Source of the DNA: a virus
Reading direction: 5' to 3' (one strand)
Virus record (IMG/VR): IMGVR_UViG_3300025669_002088
Coordinates: 61,742 to 125,741 of that record
Length of the DNA: 64,000 bases
The translations under genes and the position numbers were made by a program. Positions 40,518 to 48,400 of the stretch are shown in pieces. The first letter of the stretch is position 1; every line of letters starts with the position of its first letter. Below the pieces are notes generated by a model. It saw only the letters and a program-made list of their open reading frames with translations, had not been told where the DNA came from and searched no databases.

Positions 40518-40693
40518 GAGGAGTATCCGTCGTTTGCCCAGCCGCCGCCTGCCAGCTTGAAGGTGGACTGGGAGACCTTCTTCTGGACCTGGTCCCCCCC
40601 GCACTTGGGACAGGGAAGGGTCGGGTCGTCTACTTTGACAAGCTGTTCAAAATCATGCTCGCAATCAGGGCAGCTATATTCGTACATTGGCAT
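40514..40693 (-). CDS. FmdB-family zinc-ribbon protein
   Basis: This 59-residue protein matches the FmdB family end to end: M-P-M-Y-E-Y-S-C-P-D-C near the start, L-P-C-P-K-C-G-G and the C-terminal F-K-L-A-G-G-G-W. Four Cys form a zinc ribbon. FmdB proteins were named as putative regulators but their role is unclear. It sits between modules B3 and A4 of the methyltransferase array and overlaps both, so it may belong to the complex. Confidence 0.85.
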   Translation of the reverse strand: MPMYEYSCPDCEHDFEQLVKVDDPTLPCPKCGGDQVQKKVSQSTFKLAGGGWANDGYSS

Positions 40694-41138
40694 GGGAATC
40701 ACTCACCTGTTTGAAAAACCGAGCCACCGAGCCTGTGTCCCCTACTCGGGCGTTTGCGCCGAAACCATTGAACAACCAATCGGGATGCTGACTCAAACCG
40801 TACTGAGGTGCCCTTTGGCTTCCTGCACTGTGAGCACCCACAAGCGCCCCCTGGTGGGACATCTCAGGCACGGGACAATCCCCCTCACAGTCTACTCCGC
40901 AGCCAGGTGCATGGGAGAGGATCAGGTTAGCAGGCCAGCGGCCCGTGAAGGTCTCGGGGTGGTAGGAGTGCCCGGCACCCCCGCCGAAGGGCTTAGAGCC
41001 GTCATCCCACCTGTTGACCGTAATCGGTTCCGAGCCGACCCGACAAGCATCGATGTTCAAAGCGCCTGTGCCCCATCGTTGCACGTTGGTGGCAACGGAA
41101 CCTTCTAAAGGCTTCCTGGCGACGGTGATCACGATCAT
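40674..41138 (-). CDS. Split methyltransferase array: recognition module B3
   Basis: This 154-residue protein begins M-I-V-I-T-V-A-R-K-P-L-E-G-S-V...G-T-G-A-L-N-I-D-A-C-R and has G-R-W-P-A-N-L-I-L and C-G-V-D-C-E-G-D-C, ending near A-R-F-F-K-Q-V plus a short extra tail. Its second half is nearly identical to that of B2, while the stretch between C-R and G-R-W-P differs completely. This is the pattern expected if that stretch sets specificity after duplication. Confidence 0.8.
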   Translation of the reverse strand: MIVITVARKPLEGSVATNVQRWGTGALNIDACRVGSEPITVNRWDDGSKPFGGGAGHSYHPETFTGRWPANLILSHAPGCGVDCEGDCPVPEMSHQGALVGAHSAGSQRAPQYGLSQHPDWLFNGFGANARVGDTGSVARFFKQVSDSHANVRI

Positions 41139-41587
41139 CGCTTCACCTGTTTGAAGAACCGAGCCGCAGAGCCTGTATCCCCTATGCGGGCATTTGCACC
41201 GAAACCATTGAACAACCAATCGGGATGCTGACTCGGACCATATTGCGGAGCCTTCTGACTTCCTGCACTGTGGCTTCCCACAAGGTCTCCCTGGCGAGCC
41301 ATCTCGGACACGGGACAACCTCCTTCACAGTCTACTCCGCAACCGGGTGCATGGGAGAGGATCAAGTTAGAAGGCCAACGTCCCAACTGTGATGGTTGAG
41401 ACATCCTGCCGTTTCTACCGTCTGCGTCAAAGGGAGCATTTCCAGCCGCTCTGTTCCATTGTGGGACGGAGGGTGGAACACCAGTAACTCGACAACCGTC
41501 GATGTTCAGCCCCCCGGCACTCCATGTGAGAACCGTAGCAACAACTGTCCCGTCCAGGGGCTTCCTGGCGACTGTGATGATGATCAC
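41135..41587 (-). CDS. Split methyltransferase array: recognition module B2
   Basis: This 150-residue protein starts at a GTG overlapping the A3 stop (GTGA). It begins with I-I-I-T-V-A-R-K-P-L-D-G-T-V and G-G-L-N-I-D-G-C-R, has G-R-W-P-S-N-L-I-L and ends A-R-F-F-K-Q-V-K-R. The C-terminal half is a near copy of B3. There are no catalytic motifs. Confidence 0.8.
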   Translation of the reverse strand: MIIITVARKPLDGTVVATVLTWSAGGLNIDGCRVTGVPPSVPQWNRAAGNAPFDADGRNGRMSQPSQLGRWPSNLILSHAPGCGVDCEGGCPVSEMARQGDLVGSHSAGSQKAPQYGPSQHPDWLFNGFGANARIGDTGSAARFFKQVKR

Positions 41588-42351
41588 GCCCGCCTCCCCA
41601 CCACGAAAGGCTCCCAACAGGACTTGAGGGCAGTTCCGTAGCCCCAGAAGCGGAGACCCTCAGGAGACGCTGGGACCGTCACGGGCACGTCAGTGGCCTT
41701 TTGGTGCGCCCCTACCACCCCCCGTGCGATCCCACCGAAACCGAGACTGTCTAGTGCCATGACGCCCCTTTTGTGCCCTATGACCTTCCGCTGGTCAAAG
41801 ACCCCCTTGGTCATGTCAATGGCCCTGGAAATGTTGTGGTTCTTGGGGAACCCTGAGCCATACACCCAAGCCTCCAAGCGGAGCACCTCGAACCCGGCAT
41901 TGGTCATCGCTGTCGCCAGCCTGTGGAACAGCCGGGGGCTGCTGAATGCCTTAATGAGCCCACCGGGCCGCAGGACACGAAGAGCCTCAGACAACCAGCC
42001 CTCATGCCACTGTTGGATGGTCCTGTTCTGGATCGCTTTGAAGTTAGGAAGGTCGGGAATGGCACACTGGCACTTCCGCTTCTCCTGATCCCAAAGCCAG
42101 CGGTTACAGGTCCGACACTTGAGGTTGGCGCTGGCCCCATAGTTGGGTCGCCCAGCGTTGGGTCCGGTGCCGGTGGAGAACCCGCTGTTGCTCATCTGCC
42201 CAACGTGGCTGTCGCCCGTGTCGAGCTTGTCCCACTGCATCCCCATGAACTCCAGCCCATAGGGAGGATCACTGACGATGGAGCCTACGGACCCCTCGGA
42301 CATTGACTTCATCAGGGCAACACAGTCCCCAAGTTGAAACTGGGTTATCAT
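41584..42351 (-). CDS. Split methyltransferase array: catalytic module A3
   Basis: This 255-residue protein starts at the ATG overlapping B1 (ATGA). It has S-D-P-P-Y-G-L-E-F-M-G, a four-Cys insert (C-R-T-C...C-Q-C), L-R-P-G-G-L-I-K-A-F, F-H-R-L-A-T-A-M and Y-G-S-G-F-P-K, and ends L-K-S-C-W-E-P-F-V-V-G-R-R-A. This is the catalytic half of an adenine methyltransferase without motif I. Confidence 0.82.
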   Translation of the reverse strand: MITQFQLGDCVALMKSMSEGSVGSIVSDPPYGLEFMGMQWDKLDTGDSHVGQMSNSGFSTGTGPNAGRPNYGASANLKCRTCNRWLWDQEKRKCQCAIPDLPNFKAIQNRTIQQWHEGWLSEALRVLRPGGLIKAFSSPRLFHRLATAMTNAGFEVLRLEAWVYGSGFPKNHNISRAIDMTKGVFDQRKVIGHKRGVMALDSLGFGGIARGVVGAHQKATDVPVTVPASPEGLRFWGYGTALKSCWEPFVVGRRA

Positions 42352-42779
42352 CTCGTTACCTGTTTGAAGAACCTGGATGCCCCACCGACGTCACCCGCAT
42401 AGTTCGTGGCACTCCCGGTACACCAGCCAACGACCCCCAGCCCAACGACCAACTTGTTGGCGTTTGACCCGCCGTTCTTCGTAACGCCACTCTGATTGTT
42501 TAACTCCCTGACGGAGCAATCTCCCTGGAGGATGAAGTTAGAGGGCCACCTTCCGGCAACATGTGAGGTGTACCGTTCCCCAACCGATCTCATCACCACT
42601 GGACCCTGCCAGTCATAGTCAACAGAGGTACCTCCGCTACGACTGTCTATAACTGCCCGTTCTGTGTCCCCAATTTCCAGTCTACAAGCATCGATGTTCA
42701 AAGCGCCTGTGCCCCATCGTTGCACGTTAGTGGCAACGGAACCTTCTAAAGGCTTCCTGGCGACGGTGATCACGATCAT
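42348..42779 (-). CDS. Split methyltransferase array: recognition module B1
   Basis: This 143-residue protein starts at the ATG overlapping A2. It begins M-I-V-I-T-V-A-R-K-P-L-E-G-S-V...G-T-G-A-L-N-I-D-A-C-R, has G-R-W-P-S-N-F-I-L and ends G-G-A-S-R-F-F-K-Q-V-T-R. The first 32 residues are nearly identical to those of B3, but the rest differs, evidence of shuffling among modules. Confidence 0.8.
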   Translation of the reverse strand: MIVITVARKPLEGSVATNVQRWGTGALNIDACRLEIGDTERAVIDSRSGGTSVDYDWQGPVVMRSVGERYTSHVAGRWPSNFILQGDCSVRELNNQSGVTKNGGSNANKLVVGLGVVGWCTGSATNYAGDVGGASRFFKQVTR

Positions 42780-43396
42780 TTTCGCCCCACCAGGAAGGGC
42801 TCCCACGCTGGTTTCAGCGTTGTTCCATATCCCTTATATTTCTTGGCGCTGTCCGAGGCAGGCTCCGTGATAGGGACCACAGAACGATCAGTCAGGTCAT
42901 CCGGGTTGTTCCAGTTGTAACACCCGGAGCCGGTGTTCCCATGACCCTTGCGGGTGGAGAGAACCTCCCGTTCAGCACCAAGCGACTTGTCCAGGGCCTT
43001 GGCGACATCCAGGCTCTTCGGGAAACCCGAACCATAAACCCAGGCTTCCAGGCGTTCGATCTCGAACCCTGCCTGAACCATCGCCGCACCCATCCGGTGG
43101 TATTTTCGTGTGCCACCGAAAACCTTGATGAGGCCCCCTGGTTGCAAGACACGATGGCACTCACGCAACCAGATCGTTGCCCACTCCTGAAAGGCACGGC
43201 TGTCGGAGGCACACCCCGTGTATTCCTCAGTGTTCTCCGGTTCCATGCCCACTTCTTTCCAGGGGGCATCCCAGCTCTTCCCCATGAATTCCAGTCCGTA
43301 GGGAGGATCGCAGATGACGGCTCCGATGCACCCCTCCGGGAGATCCCGCATCAATCGGGCGCTGTCTCCGAGTTGTAACTGAAGGAGTTTTCTCAT
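42776..43396 (-). CDS. Split methyltransferase array: catalytic module A2
   Basis: This 206-residue protein starts at the ATG overlapping A1. It shows I-C-D-P-P-Y-G-L-E-F-M-G, L-Q-P-G-G-L-I-K-V-F, Y-H-R-M-G-A-A-M and Y-G-S-G-F-P-K, and ends L-K-P-A-W-E-P-F-L-V-G-R-K. There is no Cys insert and no SAM-binding motif. It is directly followed by B1, so an A-B order like that of the ancestral fused enzyme is kept here. Confidence 0.82.
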   Translation of the reverse strand: MRKLLQLQLGDSARLMRDLPEGCIGAVICDPPYGLEFMGKSWDAPWKEVGMEPENTEEYTGCASDSRAFQEWATIWLRECHRVLQPGGLIKVFGGTRKYHRMGAAMVQAGFEIERLEAWVYGSGFPKSLDVAKALDKSLGAEREVLSTRKGHGNTGSGCYNWNNPDDLTDRSVVPITEPASDSAKKYKGYGTTLKPAWEPFLVGRK

Positions 43397-44115
43397 ACCA
43401 ATGCCTTCCTCCCTACTAGGAAAGGTTCCCAGCAGGACTTCAATGCTGTGCCATATCCGTCGCACAGGACGGGACTGTCATCAGGGAGACCCAACCGTTT
43501 CCGCATGGACCGCCCAACATCCAGGGACTTGGGCCAGCCTGAACCATAGGTCCAGGCATCGATCCGTAGGATCTCAAACCCGGCCTCTCCCATCGCCCAA
43601 GCCAGCCTGTGGAACGTTCTCGTTCCGCTGAAAATCTTAGCAATCCCACCTGGCTGGAGTACTCGCAGGGCGCTCTTCAACCAGAGAGTGTGCCACAGAC
43701 CAATGGCCAGGAGATGATCCTGCATCCCACCACCTGTCACACCATCTGGGGTGTCCTCAGGCAGCTTGCGCCGCTTCCCAATAGGCTTCCAATGATCGTG
43801 GGGTCTCTCACAGGGACATTTGCGCCGTGTCCCCCGCTCCATCCCACCACACACTGAACACGTTCTGTTGGGAGTGCTGTACCGAGAGGTGGATGAATAC
43901 TTGGGTAACCGAAGGGCACCATCGCCTTCTTTGAACCCCTTGAAGTTCCTGATGGACTTGGGGACTTTGTCTCCAAGTTTCTCCCAGTCAAGGGCCATGA
44001 ACTCCAAGCCGTAAGGTGGGTCACAAACGATGGCCCCCACGGAACCCTCCGGGAGAGCATCCATCAGCACTGTGCAGTCCCCAAGTTGAAGCTGTGTGCA
44101 ACTGTAAGCGCCCAC
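43393..44115 (-). CDS. Split methyltransferase array: catalytic module A1
   Basis: This 240-residue protein has a GTG start behind AGGGGG. It has V-C-D-P-P-Y-G-L-E-F-M, a four-Cys insert (C-S-V-C...C-P-C), L-Q-P-G-G-I-A-K-I-F, F-H-R-L-A-W-A-M and Y-G-S-G-W-P-K, and ends L-K-S-C-W-E-P-F-L-V-G-R-K. It is the first A module after the SAM-binding gene, from which it is separated by nine bases. Confidence 0.82.
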   Translation of the reverse strand: MGAYSCTQLQLGDCTVLMDALPEGSVGAIVCDPPYGLEFMALDWEKLGDKVPKSIRNFKGFKEGDGALRLPKYSSTSRYSTPNRTCSVCGGMERGTRRKCPCERPHDHWKPIGKRRKLPEDTPDGVTGGGMQDHLLAIGLWHTLWLKSALRVLQPGGIAKIFSGTRTFHRLAWAMGEAGFEILRIDAWTYGSGWPKSLDVGRSMRKRLGLPDDSPVLCDGYGTALKSCWEPFLVGRKALV

Positions 44116-44124
44116 AATGTCCCC

Positions 44125-45474
44125 CTAGAAAAACACATCGAGTTCAGGCTCTTCCTGAGGCTCTTCCGTGACCAACAGGGTGGTGCCCACGTCCGAAATG
44201 ATGATGGGACGACTTCCCTCGTCACCGAGAAGGGTTGCGGAACCCTTCTTCGCTCCGAGCCTGCTGCGCCACAGTTCGGCCCGAGCGGTGGCGATCTCCA
44301 AATAGGGTTCCTCCCGCTCCATCCCCCTGAAATTGTGGCCTGTCTCCATGCACGCCAGCCCTGTGGACCCGGAACCCAGGAAGGGATCGAGGACCATATA
44401 GGGGTCCAGCACGTCCGACGCCTTAGTGTCCACCGTGGGGGTAGGCACCTCGAAATCCTCAGGGGTCTTGGGCACGTCATGGAGGATTTTTACCATTAAA
44501 TCAACGGGTTTTACCGTTGGATGAAAGTTCCGAATTCTGCTGTTACCGTGCCCGGCCCCCGCCGCACCGTGAGCGGTTCCAGCGTCCCCCTCCTTCCGAC
44601 CTACGGCCTCCGCTCCGCTCTTCCCACCCAGGGCATCACAGCCCAGTTCCCGCTCGCCCCTGTCGGCCTTGGGAACGTAGTGGAAAGGATGACAAGGTGG
44701 TGTGCTCGCTGAGGGAAGCTTCGCCAACTCATCCAACGGCAGGGCAATGGCAATGGCGTCCCTGATCTCGAACCCGGAATCCTCTACACTGCAAGCACCC
44801 GTCGATCCCCACGGTTCTGCATCAGGAGCGATAAGCAGGAGATGTGCCCCAGGTTTCAAGACTCGGTGCAACTCCTTCGACTGCTCATCGGTGGGCGTCC
44901 CCCGTGTGATCAACCCGCACAGCGAGTTGTCTGGGCGCTTGGCCCATTCAGCCCACTTGATAAGCGCTAAGTCCTCAAGATAAAGGGCCTTCTCGTCCGG
45001 CGGGGAGATCAAGGTCAACAAATAGCTGATCAGATCATCCGGGGGTGTCCACCCTTCCGAAGCATATGGGGGGAGTTCTACTTCTGCGGTGGACTCAGGA
45101 GTAGACCAATCGAAGTCCCGCTTCTCCTCTGGAGGCGTCCAACCCGTTGCCTGAACGGGAGGTACAGGGTCGATCAAGTCCTCGATACCCCATGGCTCCG
45201 TCTGCGGCGGCAAACAGGTACCCAGCAGATCCTCCTTGGATTCGTATCCTGTTGCAACAGCAGGAGTCGGAGCCTTTACTGGAGTCTCCTCCAGGATCTC
45301 AACAGGAGTTTCCACAGGAGTCTCGATCGGGGTCTCCTCAGGGGGGAGTTCTACTTCTGCGGTGGACTCAGGGGTAACTAACAGACACTCCTGTGATGTT
45401 TCCACCGAGGTCTTGACCGAAGTCTCCGCTGGGGTGTCCGTCTCGGGGGTAAGGAAGTCAAAAAGGTCTTTCAT
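44125..45474 (-). CDS. Split methyltransferase array: shared SAM-binding subunit C
   Basis: This 449-residue protein has residues 1-140 acidic and Thr/Pro/Glu/Val-rich, with an internal duplicated T-P-E-S-T-A-E-V-E-L-P-P. Residues 145-245 resemble a worn A module (L-H-R-V-L-K-P-G-A-H-L-L, G-F-E-I-R-D-A), but motif IV reads S-P-P-D, without the aromatic residue. At 264-277 comes F-H-Y-V-P-K-A-D-R-G-E-R-E-L, exactly where the B modules stop, then N-F-H-P-T-V-K-P (316-323) and the SAM-binding motif I D-P-F-L-G-S-G-S-T-G (363-372). This is the only such C-terminal part in the array. It probably serves all A and B modules. Confidence 0.85.
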   Translation of the reverse strand: MKDLFDFLTPETDTPAETSVKTSVETSQECLLVTPESTAEVELPPEETPIETPVETPVEILEETPVKAPTPAVATGYESKEDLLGTCLPPQTEPWGIEDLIDPVPPVQATGWTPPEEKRDFDWSTPESTAEVELPPYASEGWTPPDDLISYLLTLISPPDEKALYLEDLALIKWAEWAKRPDNSLCGLITRGTPTDEQSKELHRVLKPGAHLLLIAPDAEPWGSTGACSVEDSGFEIRDAIAIALPLDELAKLPSASTPPCHPFHYVPKADRGERELGCDALGGKSGAEAVGRKEGDAGTAHGAAGAGHGNSRIRNFHPTVKPVDLMVKILHDVPKTPEDFEVPTPTVDTKASDVLDPYMVLDPFLGSGSTGLACMETGHNFRGMEREEPYLEIATARAELWRSRLGAKKGSATLLGDEGSRPIIISDVGTTLLVTEEPQEEPELDVFF

Positions 45475-45485
45475 TGTAGTCCTCG

Positions 45486-48400
45486 TCAGTCCAGTTTCTT
45501 AATCTTGTCCAATTGATTCCCTACCGATTCCTGCTGCTGCGCTGACATAACCGGATCGCTGCTTGTGAGAAGTCTCCGGCATGGCCACTCTACCCGTGCG
45601 TTGAACATCTCGAAGGGCTTTTGGTCACGAGATTTGAGGCATTGGAACTGCACCCGGTTAGCCTTTGACAGTTCCTCATCGATCCAAGATGCCGTCACCA
45701 CATCAGCGGAACGCTCACAGTTGTGGGAGAGCAACGGCCCCGTCTGGTACTCGTGATCCCCCCCTACCTCCAGGTCATACACAGGGGCAATCTCCCCCGT
45801 AGGATCACACGCAACAACCTGTAGCACATGCCAGTTGTCCAACATCTGTTGGAGGAAGGTTGCATCCTCATCCTGAACACCTCTACGGTGTAACACGTCC
45901 AGGACGTACCGCACGGTGTCCTCAGGAACGACACCCCTTTGTTTCACACGATGCACCTGATTGTATAAGGACCGTCGAACAGTCCCATCCTTAACCAAGC
46001 GATACGGAAGATGCCTTTTTACGAGTGCCCGGAACATCTTCGGGAAGGGGTAGACCTGATCCGAACGTTTCCTCTTCGGCACGGTATTCAACCGCTTCAT
46101 CGCTCGTTCCTGTTTCCAGGGCTCACTGAAACCCACCAATCGAACGAAGGAGCAACAAGATTCCCAACCCCTTATCCGCAAAGTCCATACAGTGTAAGAT
46201 TTATTCGTTACCTCCAGCTTCTGTTGCCGTGACGACAAATGCGAATCTATCCCCATGGCCTGGAACAACAGTTGGACCTGTCGCAAGAGAGAATCCGTTT
46301 TGGAGGAGACTCCGATAATACCCCGATTGTTTATCCAACCATCAGTATCGAAAAGACCTTTCAGGAAAAAAATGACAGACTGTTGGGATGCTTCTCGCAC
46401 TATCCGAGGTACTGCAACACATCTTTTTTCCGCCAAGTCCTCGAACCAACGTTTAAAGGATGCGTCGTACAACTCCATGTCAAAGGACCCTGGCCGACTG
46501 GCATAATGGTAACAGGCGACCTTTTTTGCCCCATGCACCCTTTCCAGCGAGTTTATGAGCAACCTTTCAATTGTGACTTCCTTTCGATTCTCCGTGAAGG
46601 CAACACCATGGGGTCTCACAGAACCATCCCCATGCCAAGCCCCAAGCAGATATGCCAGGTCATCACTCAGAGATACGGTATTACCCCAAGACTCAGGAAG
46701 TACAGGAGTCACCTCTGGGAAGGATCCCCCACGAGAACCAAGCAACCAGTCTCCTGGTTTCAGGTTTTCCACCTGTTCCCATTCGAGTTGCTCTTCACGG
46801 AACACCCGCACACGATGGTCAGCGGTACATTCTAATTTAGAACCTCTGTCGGTTTGAACACACCAGATGGGCCGATCTCCCTGAGGATAGACCCCCAACA
46901 CATCCTTCCACCCGGTATTGGACCAGACCCGGTCTCCCACCACAGCTTCACGGATAGGAAAGGCCCCACGGGCAAAGCGTAGTAATGTCAGGGACTTACA
47001 ACACTCATTGCTATATGACAAATGAGTCAGATCATAGCGGGCCACACCACCCTTATCCTTGGATTTCATCGCAGAACGATAGCCCTCACGATTGATCTGG
47101 AACAGGGCCACTACGGGCAGACCCTGACCCTTGTTAAAGGACATTGCCATCCGCTTGAGATCCCGGATCACCTCGTTCAGCCGGTCGGTGGTGCTGGAAA
47201 CCCACTTGCGTGGGGCCATCAGTCCGGCGTGGTCTACAAAAACAAGGCTGAAGGGATCTTGGCTGAACAGCAGTTCCGCTTTCTGCCGCATGTCGATCAC
47301 GGTGAAGTCGCTTTTTTCCGGGTCCGCCACCTCGATGTGGATCCTCCCGTAGTCACAAAACCAGGGCTGCCCCGTTTCGGGGTCTTTGGTCTTGATCACG
47401 GGGATCCCGTTCATGTCCGGGATCACAAAGTCCTCTAAGAATTTCTCAGCCTCAGGGTGCCACTCGGCCAGTGTGCCATCTCGAATGTTGACGTAGGGGA
47501 GGCCCACGGCGGAGGTGGGATCCTTTTGCAACCCCATCTTGTGTCTGATTGCATCGAACTTCCTGTGGAAGGAATGCATCGAGTACAAGAGACGTCGACA
47601 CTGCTGATAGGGCATCTCCAAGGAGAAGATCAGAGAGTTCCATTTGTACCAGATTGCCTGATTGTATGCCCAGTTCAACATCAGGGTCGAGTTGTGCACA
47701 ATGAAGCCGTTAGCCACAAAGTTTGCGGTACCAGGTACGGAGAGGTCATACGTCATCTCCCCCCCATCAGGAACAATCTCCACCAAACGATCCCAATGGA
47801 TAGTGCTTTGAACTTTTTTAAGCGCTATCGGATTTGCTGACGCCAAAGCTAAACGAACAGCGGTGTCACGTTGAATCGCTCCTTTGCGTTTAGCATGTCG
47901 AGCATAGTGCCACCCCCCTTGGCGGGTTTTAGCTCTTACCGAGTCATCTATCTCAGAGAGCAATGCAGGGGGTACCCAATCTGTCCCCTCATTGGAAGAA
48001 ACTGCTGCAAGAGCTTCTTTAACAAAAGCTCCCTTCCCTGCTATCCTGACATGAGACAGAAATTGTCTCTTACCCTCATTGGTAGTCACTAACAGAGTCC
48101 AATATCTTCGGTACTCCCCCTGATAGAGAACATTGATCGGAGCGATGGTCGAGGACACACCCACTCGTTGCAAAAGAGCTTGGATGTCCCAGGCGAGTCG
48201 TCTGCTTTTTGTCGTGTAATGTGCTTTCGGTCTAGGACGCCTTCCTCTGCCGGATGTCTCAGTCCTAACTGTCCCGTCTGCAGCCCATAAAGCAGCTAAA
48301 AGCACCCACACCTGTTTGTCCGTCATCTGCCACATTTCGAGGGGGATATGTTTGTCCCCTGATGTGCAACCCCATAACCCCAATCTTTCTAGTGTCAGTC

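Noticed and set aside
45060-45370. Possible insertion-sequence repeat from two near-identical 35-nt stretches
   Set aside because: They are in-frame duplicates of the T-P-E-S-T-A-E-V-E-L-P-P segment within one gene, not element ends.
36336-45474. Possibility that the methyltransferase pieces are pseudogenes of a few fused genes
   Set aside because: Every piece has its own start, most with tight ATGA/GTGA overlaps, and cut points are identical across pieces; random decay would not give this. Kept as a caveat.
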